DNA of 64,000 nucleotides, from assembly GCF_038039535.1 (NCBI RefSeq), contig NZ_JBBPHP010000002.1, forward strand, positions 248,001 to 312,000, written 5' to 3'. The translations under genes and the position numbers were made by a program. A model generated the notes under the pieces. The model was not told the origin of the DNA and ran no database searches. It saw only the letters and a list, made by a program, of their open reading frames with translations. Every line of letters starts with the position of its first letter. The stretch's first letter is position 1. Positions 18,649 through 28,400 of this stretch are shown one piece after another. The stretch comes from Catalinimonas sp038039535. GTDB lineage: Bacteria > Bacteroidota > Bacteroidia > Cytophagales > Cyclobacteriaceae.

Positions 18649-18716
18649 TTTATTAGCCAATCGTATTAATAAACGAATATCCATATTTTCATATATAAAA
18701 ATATAATTCAGAAGAA

Positions 18717-19691
18717 ATGACGAAAGAAAAAGTCAACTTATTAATATTAGGATCGGGTCCTGCCGGTTATACTGCAGCTATTTATGCATCTCGTGCCAAT
18801 CTTAATCCTGTACTTTATCATGGAGATCAACCAGGGGGGCAGTTGACGATCACTACTGATGTTGAAAACTACCCGGGATATCCTGAAGGGATTATGGGGC
18901 CTCAGATGATGATAGATTTTCAGAAGCAGGCTGAGCGTTTTGGAACAGATATCCGTAACGGGCTGGCTACTTCAGTAGACTTTTCTTCATATCCTCATAA
19001 AGTAATCATAGATGAGCAGCATGAAATTGAAGCCAAGGCAGTAATTATTGCTACCGGTGCTTCTGCTAAATGGTTGGGCTTACACTCTGAAGAAAGATTA
19101 AATGGCAGGGGAGTTTCTGCCTGTGCAGTTTGCGATGGTTTCTTTTTCCGCGGACAGGAAGTAGCTGTAGTGGGTGGCGGTGATACTGCTGCAGAAGAAG
19201 CCAGCTATTTGTCTAAGCTCTGCAAAAAAGTATATATGCTGGTAAGGAGAGATGAGATGAGGGCCTCAGCCATTATGCAACAACGCGTTGAAAGTGCAGA
19301 TAATATTGAAATATTGTGGAATACCGAAACCGAAGAGATACTTGGGGAAGAAGAAGTTGAAGCAATGAGGGTTGTAAATAACCAGACTGGCGAGAAAAGA
19401 GAAATTCCTGTTCAGGGTTTCTTTGTAGCGATAGGGCATCAGCCCAATACTGCTATCTTCAAGGACTATATTGATATGGAGGAAAGTGGTTATATCAAGA
19501 CGATTCCCGGTACTGCCAGAACAAATGTAGAAGGAGTATTTGCTTCAGGAGATGCCCAGGATCATGTATATAGGCAGGCTGTAACTGCTGCGGGGACAGG
19601 ATGTATGGCTGCGCTGGATGCCGAACGTTTTCTGGCAGCCAAAGAGTTGGGAATAGTAGAAGGTATCCCAACAATTTCTATGAAAGAATAA
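18717..19691 (+). CDS. trxB: Thioredoxin reductase
   Basis: 324 aa. NADPH- and FAD-dependent reduction of thioredoxin in the cytoplasm. FAD-binding GSGPAGYTAAIYASRANL at the N-terminus, redox-active CAVC at residues 136-139 followed by DGFFF, NADPH-binding GGGDTAAEEASYL, and the late FAD motif GVFASGDAQD. Length and domain order are standard for low-molecular-weight TrxR. Ends in a palindromic terminator shared with the convergent acetyltransferase. Confidence 0.97.
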   Translation: MTKEKVNLLILGSGPAGYTAAIYASRANLNPVLYHGDQPGGQLTITTDVENYPGYPEGIMGPQMMIDFQKQAERFGTDIRNGLATSVDFSSYPHKVIIDEQHEIEAKAVIIATGASAKWLGLHSEERLNGRGVSACAVCDGFFFRGQEVAVVGGGDTAAEEASYLSKLCKKVYMLVRRDEMRASAIMQQRVESADNIEILWNTETEEILGEEEVEAMRVVNNQTGEKREIPVQGFFVAIGHQPNTAIFKDYIDMEESGYIKTIPGTARTNVEGVFASGDAQDHVYRQAVTAAGTGCMAALDAERFLAAKELGIVEGIPTISMKE

Positions 19692-19716
19692 AAGAATAGT
19701 AAATTTAATAAAAATT

Positions 19717-19743
19717 AAGGGCTTCAATTGAAGCCCTTTTTTT
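19717..19743 (+). terminator. Terminator between trxB and convergent GNAT gene
   Basis: Perfect 22-base palindrome 19717-19738 followed by T residues to 19743. The minus strand has a weaker T-rich tail, so it may act in both directions. Confidence 0.88.
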
Positions 19744-20173
19744 ACCTTTCCATCGTAAAGTGTTTGATACCACACTCTTCAAATTCATCTCCAACAATTT
19801 CAAAGTCAAATCTTTTATAAAAATTAATGGCAGAAGTTTGTGCATGCATATAAATTTTCTGCTGGCTGACATTTGGGTCATTTTGTATATCATCCAGTAC
19901 TGCGCGCATAATACTTTGCCCAACTCCTGTCTTGCGGCAGTGTTTTAGTACAGCAAACCTTTCCAGCTTAATTCCACAATCAGTGGCTCTCCATCGGGCT
20001 GTTCCACATGGATTACCATCTTTATCAAAAGCGAGGAAATGTGTTGAAGTGTTTTCAAACTCATCAAACTCCTCTTCAGGAGCTACTTCTTGTTCTTTGA
20101 TGAATACTTCCTCTCTTATTTTAAAAACCTGCTCAAGTTCTGGCTCATTAACTACTTTTCTTACGCTAACCAA
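19742..20173 (-). CDS. GNAT family N-acetyltransferase
   Basis: 143 aa, complete single GNAT domain. It begins with the family pattern FKIREEVFIKEQEV, continues with HFLAFDKDGNPCGTARWR, LERFAVLKHCRKTGVGQSIM (acetyl-CoA pyrophosphate loop, R-x-x-G-V-G) and AINFYKRFDFEIVG. Closest in style to ElaA/YjcF-type acetyltransferases. Substrate unknown. Lies alone, followed on the same strand side by phoH, about 50 bases upstream. Confidence 0.88.
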   Translation of the reverse strand: MVSVRKVVNEPELEQVFKIREEVFIKEQEVAPEEEFDEFENTSTHFLAFDKDGNPCGTARWRATDCGIKLERFAVLKHCRKTGVGQSIMRAVLDDIQNDPNVSQQKIYMHAQTSAINFYKRFDFEIVGDEFEECGIKHFTMER

Positions 20174-20223
20174 TGTATTAATGATTAATTTATGTTGAAA
20201 AAATAAAAATAGTATACTAAAAA

Positions 20224-21180
20224 TCAGTCATTTATCTTAAGATTATCCGCTCGGTCGTAAGCTTCAATAATATCTTTTACAAGCTTATGGCGCACGACAT
20301 CCTCTCCACCCAGCTCCACAAAACCTATACCTTTCACTCCTTTTAATACTTCCAAGGTCTCTATGAGACCAGATTTGTGATTCTTGGGTAAGTCAATCTG
20401 AGAACGGTCACCGGTTACAATCACTTTAGAATTAGGCCCCATACGTGTCAAAAACATTTTAATCTGCATAGGAGTGGTATTTTGCGCTTCGTCCAGCAGA
20501 ATAAAAGCGTTCTGAAGGGTACGACCACGCATGTAAGCCAGCGGGGCAATCTCAATAACCTTATTTTCCTCATAAAACTTGAGCTTCTCGCTGGGCACCA
20601 TATCAAAAAGCGCGTCGTATATAGGTCGCAGATAAGGATCTATCTTTTCCTTAAGGTCACCTGGAAGAAAGCCGAGATTTTCGCCAGCTTCTACTGCCGG
20701 ACGGGTAATGATAATTTTCTTAACCCGCTTGTTTTTCAGTGCCTTAACCGCTAAAGCTACAGAAATATAAGTTTTTCCGGTACCGGCTGGACCAATTGCA
20801 AAAACCAGGTCATTCTTAGAAGCAGACTCCACCAATGTTTTTTGATTAGGAGTTTTAGGCTTAATTACTGAGCCACGGGTTCCGTAGATAAGAATATCTT
20901 CATCGGTGGCAATAAAGTCCGGCTTATTTTCACTATTGATAAGTGATTGAACACTCTCTTCTGTCAGCTTGCCATATTTGTGGTAATGAGCCAACAGAGA
21001 GTTTAGGATATCATTAATTTTGATGATTTCAGGTGTGCTTCCCTGTATGAAAATCTCATTACCTCGCGACACAATCTTACTCTCAGGAAAAGCGTTGGAT
21101 ATCTTTTTAATGTTTCTATTTTCCACTCCCAGAAAATCCAAAAGTGAAATGTTTTCTAGTGTAATAACTTTTTCTACCAA
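20224..21180 (-). CDS. PhoH family protein
   Basis: 318 aa, the YbeZ/PhoH-type ATPase. Contains a KH-like N-terminal segment (PESKIVSRGNEIFIQG) and the ATPase core with Walker A GPAGTGKTYIS, VEAGENLGFLPGDLKEKIDPY, Walker B-like LLDEAQNTTP and TGDRSQIDLP. PhoH/YbeZ proteins are linked to RNA metabolism and to the YbeY endonuclease; no ybeY is adjacent here. The gene is divergent from the SAM hydrolase-like gene with about 100 bases between starts. Confidence 0.94.
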   Translation of the reverse strand: MVEKVITLENISLLDFLGVENRNIKKISNAFPESKIVSRGNEIFIQGSTPEIIKINDILNSLLAHYHKYGKLTEESVQSLINSENKPDFIATDEDILIYGTRGSVIKPKTPNQKTLVESASKNDLVFAIGPAGTGKTYISVALAVKALKNKRVKKIIITRPAVEAGENLGFLPGDLKEKIDPYLRPIYDALFDMVPSEKLKFYEENKVIEIAPLAYMRGRTLQNAFILLDEAQNTTPMQIKMFLTRMGPNSKVIVTGDRSQIDLPKNHKSGLIETLEVLKGVKGIGFVELGGEDVVRHKLVKDIIEAYDRADNLKIND

Positions 21181-21283
21181 ATGCTCAAAGGTCTTATTGA
21201 ATAATTTATCTATCTAACGATTAATGTCTTGAATAATGTTTACTTTTGCTACCTAAAATTAGAGAAATTTTTAGACCGTTTCC

Positions 21284-22048
21284 ATGCCGCTGATCACATT
21301 TATGTCAGATTTCGGTCTGACCGATTATTATATCGCTGCGGTCAAGGCTAGGCTTTACACCAGTGACTCTTCTCTACGGATCGTTGACATTAGCCACCAG
21401 ATCGACAGTTTTAATCTTGCTCATGCTTCATTCATTCTGCGTTCAGTATACAGAGATTTTCCTCAAAATACTGTGCATTTGATTGCAGTGGGAGCTTCTT
21501 CCTATGCAGATGAATATATAGCTGTGCAATTGGATAACCATTTTTTTGTTGGAGCTGATAACGGAATTATTAGTCTCTTAAGCGAACAAGAACCCCAGCA
21601 AATCATACGTTTGTCCCGAGATATTTCTTCAACTTTTGCAGCTAAAGATATATTAGCACCCGCCGCAGCAGCCCTGGCCTCCGGAAAAAAGCTTGATGAA
21701 ATAGGGGAATTGGTAAATAGTATGAATCGTAAGATTCCGCGACAACTGAAAGCCAACAAAAAAATGATCTCAGGGAATATTATTCATGTAGATAATTACG
21801 GTAACCTGATCACTAATATAGATCGCTATACTTTTGAAGTACTTAGCAAGGATATTAAATATGAGATCATGCTGGGCAGAGAACACTTTAATCGCATACA
21901 TCAAAATTATTTTGATGTGGACTATGGTGAGTGTGCTTTATTCTTTAATCATCAGGGACTTTTGGAGATTAGTATCAACCACGGCAATGCCTCTGATCTG
22001 CTAGGGCTAAACTTTGATAGTCCTGTTCAAATTCGTTTTGACCGATAG
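21284..22048 (+). CDS. SAM hydrolase (SAM hydroxide adenosyltransferase, DUF62 family)
   Basis: 254 aa. The family converts S-adenosylmethionine with water into adenosine and methionine; relatives are the fluorinase and chlorinase. The start MPLITFMSDFGLTDYYIAAVKA and the ISHQIDSFNLAHASFIL, VGADNGIISLL and VDNYGNLITNI blocks are diagnostic of the two-domain fold. Lengths agree with the hydroxide adenosyltransferase group (about 260 aa). I see no fluorinase-specific loop, so hydrolase is the likely activity. Physiological role is unclear. Confidence 0.9.
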   Translation: MPLITFMSDFGLTDYYIAAVKARLYTSDSSLRIVDISHQIDSFNLAHASFILRSVYRDFPQNTVHLIAVGASSYADEYIAVQLDNHFFVGADNGIISLLSEQEPQQIIRLSRDISSTFAAKDILAPAAAALASGKKLDEIGELVNSMNRKIPRQLKANKKMISGNIIHVDNYGNLITNIDRYTFEVLSKDIKYEIMLGREHFNRIHQNYFDVDYGECALFFNHQGLLEISINHGNASDLLGLNFDSPVQIRFDR

Positions 22049-22113
22049 TAGATAAAAAAAATCCGGCAATCTTTGTTATTTATACTTACATACATAATTT
22101 TGCAGACCTTTAG

Positions 22114-22197
22114 GCCTGGATGGCGGAATTGGTAGACGCGTTGGTCTCAAACACCAATGGGGTAACACCCGTGCCGGTTCGACTCCGGCTCCAGGTA
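22114..22197 (+). tRNA. tRNA-Leu (anticodon CAA)
   Basis: 84 bases with a long variable arm, as in all tRNA-Leu. D arm GGCGGAATTGGTAGACGC, anticodon loop CTCAAAC (CAA, reads TTG), variable arm around TGGGGTAACACCC, T loop GGTTCGACTCC. Acceptor ends pair with a terminal G-T; CCA is not encoded. Confidence 0.96.
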
Positions 22198-22200
22198 CAC

Positions 22201-22236
22201 AAGCCTGTAAGTCCTAGATTTACAGGCTTTATTTTT
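22201..22236 (+). terminator. Terminator of tRNA-Leu
   Basis: Ten-bp stem (22201-22210 with 22220-22229), 9-base loop, T-rich tail TATTTTT. Confidence 0.88.
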
Positions 22237-22349
22237 ATCTTGACCTTCCGATCTTCCCTGATTTTTTTTGATAAAGCATACTACCCAATTCATAAGAAGA
22301 CGTTATCAAAATACACCTAAAGACAATTTTATCTGTTTGACCTAGATCT

Positions 22350-23504
22350 ATGATAAATTTTTTAACTTCTTTTTCAGGTACATGGAAGGCCGCTTGGCTG
22401 AGCGGATTAGCTTGTTTTTGCTGTATTCCACATATAAATGCTCAGCATTTAAGAGAACTTGCTGATCAGCATCAAATCCTGGTCGGCTGTCAGACTGGCT
22501 GGGGCGACTTTGCTACCAATAATGCTTTGAACAATGAGCGTAAAGCGATAGTAGAAAGGGAATATAATGTTCATACGGGAGGCGCTGCTTTTTCACCTAA
22601 AAACCTACAACCCGTAAGAGGTATTTATAGGTTAGAACGTACAGATCAGATCATTGAGGCAGTACATGCCCTTGAAAATGAACATAAAATACATGCAGCC
22701 CATCTTCTGGGTCGTAATACTTATATGCCTGAATGGTGGGTAAAAGATACCAGCGCTGATTCACAGCAAAGGTTACTGGAAGAGCATATAGATAGGGTGG
22801 TTAAGCATTATAAAGGCAAAGTAGATATTTGGGATGTGGTGAATGAGTCTCTGAATATTAACGGACATTTCGGTAGGTGGCACTGGGGAGCAAATATGTG
22901 TTTGAAGCAGATTGGCATGGAACCCATGTCTAATACTGATGACCTTATTCCCAAATTTATTCGTATGGCCTTTGAACGGGCTGAAGCTAATGACCCCGAC
23001 GCAATCAAAATCATAAACGAAAATCAGAATGCTGCACTAGGAGAAAAGCATACTGAAATCTGCTATGAAATGGTAGAAGATTTAAAAAATCGTTCAGTGC
23101 CTCTAGATGGCGTAGGGTTTCAGTTGCATTTGAAAGTGAGTGAAAAGGGTGAATTGCTCAACGCCAAGGGAGACGCTTTTTCTATTAGCAATTTCAAAGA
23201 AAATATGAAACGCTATGAAAAACTGGGCGTGGACATCTATATTACCGAGTTGGATATTCAAATTCCTGACAGTTCAGTTGCTTCTTACGAACTTCAGCGT
23301 CAGGCGTATTTTGATGTGGTAACCGCCTGTCTGTCGCAGCCCCGCTGTCGGGCCATCATGATGTGGGGTTCCGAAGACAGCAATTCTTGGCATGCGGAAA
23401 ATTTTCCTACCCTCTTTGATACCGATCGTAAGCCCAAACCTGCTTACTATGGCTTTCAGGAAGCGCTAAAATCTTTTGGTAGTAGAGAGAAAGCCAAGAA
23501 TTAA
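22350..23504 (+). CDS. Endo-1,4-beta-xylanase, GH10
   Basis: 384 aa, secreted. Signal peptide in the first ~32 residues (AWLSGLACFCCIPHINAQ). The (beta/alpha)8 barrel of GH10 shows the acid/base Glu166 in WDVVNESLN and the nucleophile Glu300 in ITELDIQIP, plus the MMWGSEDSNSWH block near the end. It would cut internal xylan bonds outside the cytoplasm. No carbohydrate-binding module or SusCD pair is attached or adjacent, so it is not part of a visible polysaccharide utilisation locus. Length is normal for a single-domain GH10. Confidence 0.92.
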   Translation: MINFLTSFSGTWKAAWLSGLACFCCIPHINAQHLRELADQHQILVGCQTGWGDFATNNALNNERKAIVEREYNVHTGGAAFSPKNLQPVRGIYRLERTDQIIEAVHALENEHKIHAAHLLGRNTYMPEWWVKDTSADSQQRLLEEHIDRVVKHYKGKVDIWDVVNESLNINGHFGRWHWGANMCLKQIGMEPMSNTDDLIPKFIRMAFERAEANDPDAIKIINENQNAALGEKHTEICYEMVEDLKNRSVPLDGVGFQLHLKVSEKGELLNAKGDAFSISNFKENMKRYEKLGVDIYITELDIQIPDSSVASYELQRQAYFDVVTACLSQPRCRAIMMWGSEDSNSWHAENFPTLFDTDRKPKPAYYGFQEALKSFGSREKAKN

Positions 23505-23663
23505 AAAAATACACTTTGATAGAACCTTTTTATCCTTCTCTTTTCAACTGAGGAAAAACATTCTCCATAACACTTTGTGAAATTTTAGGCTGCTTTCTTT
23601 AAACAAAGAAGCCCCCATATACTTTGTATTAGTATACATAATAAACGAAAAACTTTTTAAACT

Positions 23664-24080
23664 ATGGATACCATTTATTCAAGCAAAGTCACTTCTAAAG
23701 GAGGGCTTTACGGACACGTTTCTTCAGAAGATAATGCTCTGGACATTGATGTTTACATGCCTACCGGCACTAAGTCTGACGACCAAAAGGGCAGTACACC
23801 CGAGCAGCTTTTTGCAGCGAGCTATGCCGCATGCCTGGAAGGTACACTTTACCATATTGCTAAATTGCATAAGGTAGAAATTAGCGATACCGAAGTGAAA
23901 GCTAATGTAAAAGCGGTACAGGTAGAAAAAGGCGATCTTCGCTTTGCCCTGGATATGCACGTTACTATCCCTGAAGTGGGGCAGGAAAAAGCACAAAAGC
24001 TACTGGATGACGCCTATAAAAACTGCCCGCTTACCAAAGCTACCCAAGGTAATATGGACGTAAAAGTTTCTTTACAGTAG
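23664..24080 (+). CDS. ohr: Organic hydroperoxide resistance protein (Ohr)
   Basis: 138 aa. Thiol peroxidase that reduces organic hydroperoxides. The OsmC/Ohr fold is seen in YSSKVTSKGGLYGHV, GSTPEQLFAASYAACLEGTL with the peroxidatic Cys, and KNCPLTKATQGNMDVKVSL with the second Cys. Short Ohr-type length supports Ohr rather than OsmC. No ohrR gene adjoins. The upstream region holds a short inverted repeat (TGTAT at 23625-23629, ATACA at 23634-23638), a possible operator. Confidence 0.92.
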   Translation: MDTIYSSKVTSKGGLYGHVSSEDNALDIDVYMPTGTKSDDQKGSTPEQLFAASYAACLEGTLYHIAKLHKVEISDTEVKANVKAVQVEKGDLRFALDMHVTIPEVGQEKAQKLLDDAYKNCPLTKATQGNMDVKVSLQ

Positions 24081-24136
24081 ATTTGCCAGACTTCCAAAAT
24101 CTGGCAGATATTGCTTAATATCAGTTATAGTAATCA

Positions 24137-24189
24137 AGAGGTTAAATTCAGTTAAGAGCACTAAGTTTTCTTAACCGGACTTAACCTCT
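24137..24189. repeat. Nested inverted repeat between ohr and sbcD
   Basis: Outer arms 24137-24145 and 24181-24189 (9 bp, perfect) and inner arms 24151-24156 and 24170-24175 (6 bp, perfect) are separated by symmetric five-base internal loops, with a 13-base apical loop. No T run follows directly, so it is not a standard terminator. Confidence 0.75.
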
Positions 24190-24233
24190 ATACTTTTCTT
24201 GACAGCCTGAATCGCCTTTCCTATTTTTAGGCG

Positions 24234-25466
24234 ATGAAATTGCTACACACCGCCGACTGGCATTTGGGAAAGCGTCTGGGCGATTACACTCGCTTGGCAG
24301 AGCAGAAAGAAGTGCTTGAAGAAATTTGTGAGATCGCTGAAAGAGAGCAGGTGGATGCTGTGCTCATCGCAGGCGACCTTTTTGATACCTTTAACCCTGG
24401 AAATGAGGCGGTTGAGCTATTCTACAAAACTGTTCATCGCCTGGCAGATGATGGGTGCCGGGCAGTGATCGCCATAGCAGGTAACCACGACTCACCGGAT
24501 AGGGTAGAAGCTCCTGACCCGTTGGCGCGCGAACTAGGCATCATCTTTCATGGTAAACCTTCTACCCAAATTCTCCCTTTTGAAACCCGAAAAGGATTAA
24601 AATTATTACAGGCTGATGAAGGCTATGTAGCGCTTCAATTGCCTGATTACCCATATCCTTTACGTTTACTCCTGGTGCCTTATGCCAATGAAGTATTACT
24701 TCGTCAGTATTTAGGCACAGAAGACAAAGAAGAAGCTCTAAGAAGCGTGCTTAAGAAAAGTTGGCAGCAATTAGCCAATCAGTACTGCGATGAAAAAGGA
24801 GTAAATCTCATGATGGCCCATCTGTATTTTATGCAGAAAGGAGGAGAAGCACCAGAAGAGCCGGATGATGAAAAACCTATCCTCCATATGGGAGGGGCAC
24901 AGGCAATTTTTACCGAAGACCTACCTCAACAGTTGCAATATGTAACCTTAGGGCATCTGCACCGCTATCAGCATGTGGAAGGCGGTCCATGTCCGGCCAT
25001 ATACAGCAGCAGCCCATTAGAATATAGTTTTAGCGAAGCGCATCAGCAAAAGTTTGTGGTGCTGATAGAGGCCGAACCCGCTAAGCCGGTAAATACCACC
25101 AAACTGCCTTTACAAAAAGGACGAAAGCTTGTCAGAAAGACTTTTTCCGGCAAAGAGGAAGCAGTAAGCTGGCTCAGAGAAAATCCTGATACCTTCGTGG
25201 AATTGACTTTCGTCAGCGATACCTATATTGAAAGCGAAACCAAGCGGGCCTTTTACGATGCGCATGATGGAATTGTCAGCATCATTCCAGAATTAAATAT
25301 ACAGCCGCAACAGGAAAAGAAAACAAAAGTAAATTTACAGCAGGATATCCGTTTCCTGTTTAAAGACTATTTTGCACACAAAAAAGGACAGCAGCCTTCC
25401 GATGAATTGATGGATCTGTTCAATGAAATACTGGAAATTGATGAAGACGAAGAAGAAAAGAAGTAG
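24234..25466 (+). CDS. sbcD: Exonuclease subunit SbcD
   Basis: 410 aa. Nuclease partner of SbcC (bacterial Mre11), which opens hairpins and trims DNA ends. The metallophosphoesterase motifs are all present: HTADWHLGK, IAGDLFDTFNPG, AIAGNHDSPDR, LMMAHLYF and VTLGHLHRYQ. A C-terminal capping domain follows and the last residues form an acidic tail (DEDEEEKK). The stop is three bases before the sbcC ATG, so the two form one operon. A small hairpin (24213-24233) abuts the start codon. Confidence 0.96.
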   Translation: MKLLHTADWHLGKRLGDYTRLAEQKEVLEEICEIAEREQVDAVLIAGDLFDTFNPGNEAVELFYKTVHRLADDGCRAVIAIAGNHDSPDRVEAPDPLARELGIIFHGKPSTQILPFETRKGLKLLQADEGYVALQLPDYPYPLRLLLVPYANEVLLRQYLGTEDKEEALRSVLKKSWQQLANQYCDEKGVNLMMAHLYFMQKGGEAPEEPDDEKPILHMGGAQAIFTEDLPQQLQYVTLGHLHRYQHVEGGPCPAIYSSSPLEYSFSEAHQQKFVVLIEAEPAKPVNTTKLPLQKGRKLVRKTFSGKEEAVSWLRENPDTFVELTFVSDTYIESETKRAFYDAHDGIVSIIPELNIQPQQEKKTKVNLQQDIRFLFKDYFAHKKGQQPSDELMDLFNEILEIDEDEEEKK

Positions 25467-25469
25467 CCT

Positions 25470-28400
25470 ATGATTCCGGTAAGCCTAACTTTAAAAGGCC
25501 TCTACTCTTACCGTGAGCCACAAACAATTGACTTCAGCCAGTTAACTGGCTCTCAGTTGTTTGGCATTTTTGGTGCAGTAGGTTGCGGGAAATCTTCCAT
25601 TCTGGAAGCCATCATGTTCGTGCTTTTTGACCGCAGCGACCGCCTCAATCTAAAGGATAATCGCTATTACAATATGCTCAACCTCCAGAGTGATGAAATG
25701 GAGATTGACTTTACCTTCCGGGCAGAAGCCAACAGCAAGTCTGTATACCGCTTTTACTTTCGTGCAGGCCGTAATCGTAATAATTACGATCAGGTAATGG
25801 TACGAGATCGTAATTACTATAAAGATGAAGAGGGAAACTGGCTGCCGATTGCGGTAAAAGATGCCTCCGAACTGCTGGGCATGAATTACGATAACTTCAT
25901 GCAGACTGTGATCATTCCGCAGGGTAAGTTTAGGGAATTTGTAGACCAGGGAGCTACGCAGCGTACCCAGATGCTGAAAGAACTGTTTCACCTGGAACAG
26001 TATGAGTTGAGTAATAAGGTCAAGATTCTGAATAACCGAAATAAAACAGAGCTTACCGAAGTACAGGCAAGATTATCGGAAATAGGAGGAATCAGTGTTG
26101 AAGAGATTGAGGAAGCTAAGCAAAAGCTAAATGCACTTGCGGCTGAACTAAAAACCGCTTCACAAAAAGCAGAAGAGCTAGAGGAGAAATGCCAATCACA
26201 GGAGGCACTTCGTAAGCTGTTTTGCGATATCAGCGCTGCTGAGGAAGAAAAGCAGAGGCTTCAGGAGCAGAAAACATTTTTTGCGAATAAGGAAAAACAG
26301 CTCGGAGACTACAATCGTGCCTATACTTACTTTAAAGAAAGGTTTCAGGTTCAGAAAGAGACGCAGGAGGAAATACACTTACTCAAGGAAAAGCGCAAAT
26401 ATCTTCTTGAGCAGATAGAGCAGCAAAAAATCAATTTGGGAGCTGCACGGGAGGAATTACAAAAGCGGCAGAAAGATTACGAACAGCGAGAAACCGATAT
26501 CCTTAAGTGTCAGGATCTGGAATATGTCATTAAAATCAGGGAGTTTAAAGACGCGCTACAAGCGGAAAGTAAGAAGCTTGTTGAGCTTCAGAACAATGTA
26601 AAAACTAACCAACAGACGCTGGAAAAAAGTAAACATCAGCTAAGCCAGGAAGAAGAGCAATTGGAAGAAATGGATGCTAAGCTGCGCTTCAGAACTACCC
26701 TACAGGATATTTACCACTGGCATCAGCAACAAAGTAGACTTTTAAAAGAAAAACAGTCCTGTGAAGCAGATAAGAAAGATTATGCCAAGCAAATAGAAGA
26801 ATTGAGAGCCAGAAAAGCACAGCGTATTGCGAGTTTTGCCTGGGCTAAGGATGCAGCGGACATTGGAGCTTTGAAAACACTCATGAGGGAACAGCTTGAG
26901 AACAATAAAGAAAAGCAAGCCCAAGCTGCCAAACAGATGCAGGAGCTACAAATCAAAGAGAAGCTGGCCATGTATGCGGATAATCTGGAAGATGGCAAAG
27001 CCTGTCCGCTCTGCGGCTCAGAGCATCATCCTAATATTGTACATAATGACTCTGTTCATGAGGAAATACAGTCCCATGAAAAGCAGCAGCAAAAGTTAGC
27101 AAAGGAGGAGCAGCAACTGAGACATCTGCAGGAAGATCTGGGGCAGATGGAAGGCGACTTCAAAAGTACAGTAGCGCTGATGCAAAAAACAGAGCTTGAG
27201 CTGAGTCAGCTACAGGAAAAAATAGAACAGCATCAGCAGCAGTTTCAGTGGGAGAAGTTTGAGCAGTATAATGAAGAAGATATTCAGGGCTTTATTCAGA
27301 AACTGGATGTACTGGGAAAGAAAGCAGATGAACTTCGTCAGCAGGTACAGCAGCAGAAGAAGCAACTGCCTGAGCTTGAACAGAAATGTCAGCTGGTACA
27401 GGAGCAATTGCGGGAGCATCAGCAAAAAGAACATGCTCTCAAAACCAGTATTGACAATCACCTCTCTTTGCTCAGGGTATATGAATATGAGAAGTGGAAA
27501 AATTTTAGTCTGGAGGAATTATCTAAGAATTTAGAGAAGGGAAAGAAACAAGTTGAAGAAGCTGCCGAGCAGTATAATCGTGCCGTAAAAAATTTTAACG
27601 AAAGTGAAAAAGAGCTGCATGGCACCCAGAGCAGGGCAGAAACCGAGAAAGAGCGGCTGGAAAAAATGGAGGACAGAAGTCAGAAATTGCACGAAGAAAT
27701 AGAAAAGCTTTGTGGTGAGAAAAACTTTGAAAGCCTTGAACAGATTCGGCAACTGCTGGCCCTGAAGCTGAACGTGGAGGAAGAACAAAAGCAGATTCAG
27801 CTGTACAATACGCGTGTAAACAGCGTGGAAGATCAGTTGCAAAAGTTGCGTAAAGAAGCAGATGGCAAAACCTATCTGAAAGAAGAGCATGAAGCGCTCT
27901 TGCAGCAGATGCAGGAAGTCAGGCAACAAGTGCAACAGTATCAGGAGCAGTCAGCTGTAGCCAAATCCCAGCTTAAGCAGATGGAAGAAAAGCTGGAAAA
28001 CAGCCGACAACTGCAAAAAAGGCAGGAAAAGTTGCTCATCCGTGAAGATAACCTCAAAGAACTGGCTTCACTCTTTAAAGGCAGCGGCTTTGTTAGATAC
28101 GTATCTTCCGTATATTTGGATAATCTTTGCCGTACTGCCAATGAGCGTTTTATGAAGCTCACCCGCAACAACCTGAGCCTGGAACTGAATGAAGAAGGTG
28201 AATTTATCGTCAGGGACTTTCTGAATAATGGCAAAACCCGTTTGCTCAAAACCTTATCCGGCGGGCAGACTTTTCAGGCCGCTTTATGCCTGGCGTTGGC
28301 GCTTGCAGAAAATGTAAAAACGCTTAATCAGGCCGAACAGAGCTTTTTCTTCCTGGACGAAGGTTTTGGCTCGCTAGACAAAGAGTCGCTGCGGCTGGTT

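Noticed and set aside
22120..22320. Open frame of 66 codons over the tRNA-Leu region
   Set aside because: It lies on the tRNA and its terminator; the frame is a by-product.
23625..23638. OhrR operator upstream of ohr
   Set aside because: The TGTAT/ATACA repeat is short and does not match the known OhrR site, and no ohrR gene is present; kept only as a remark.
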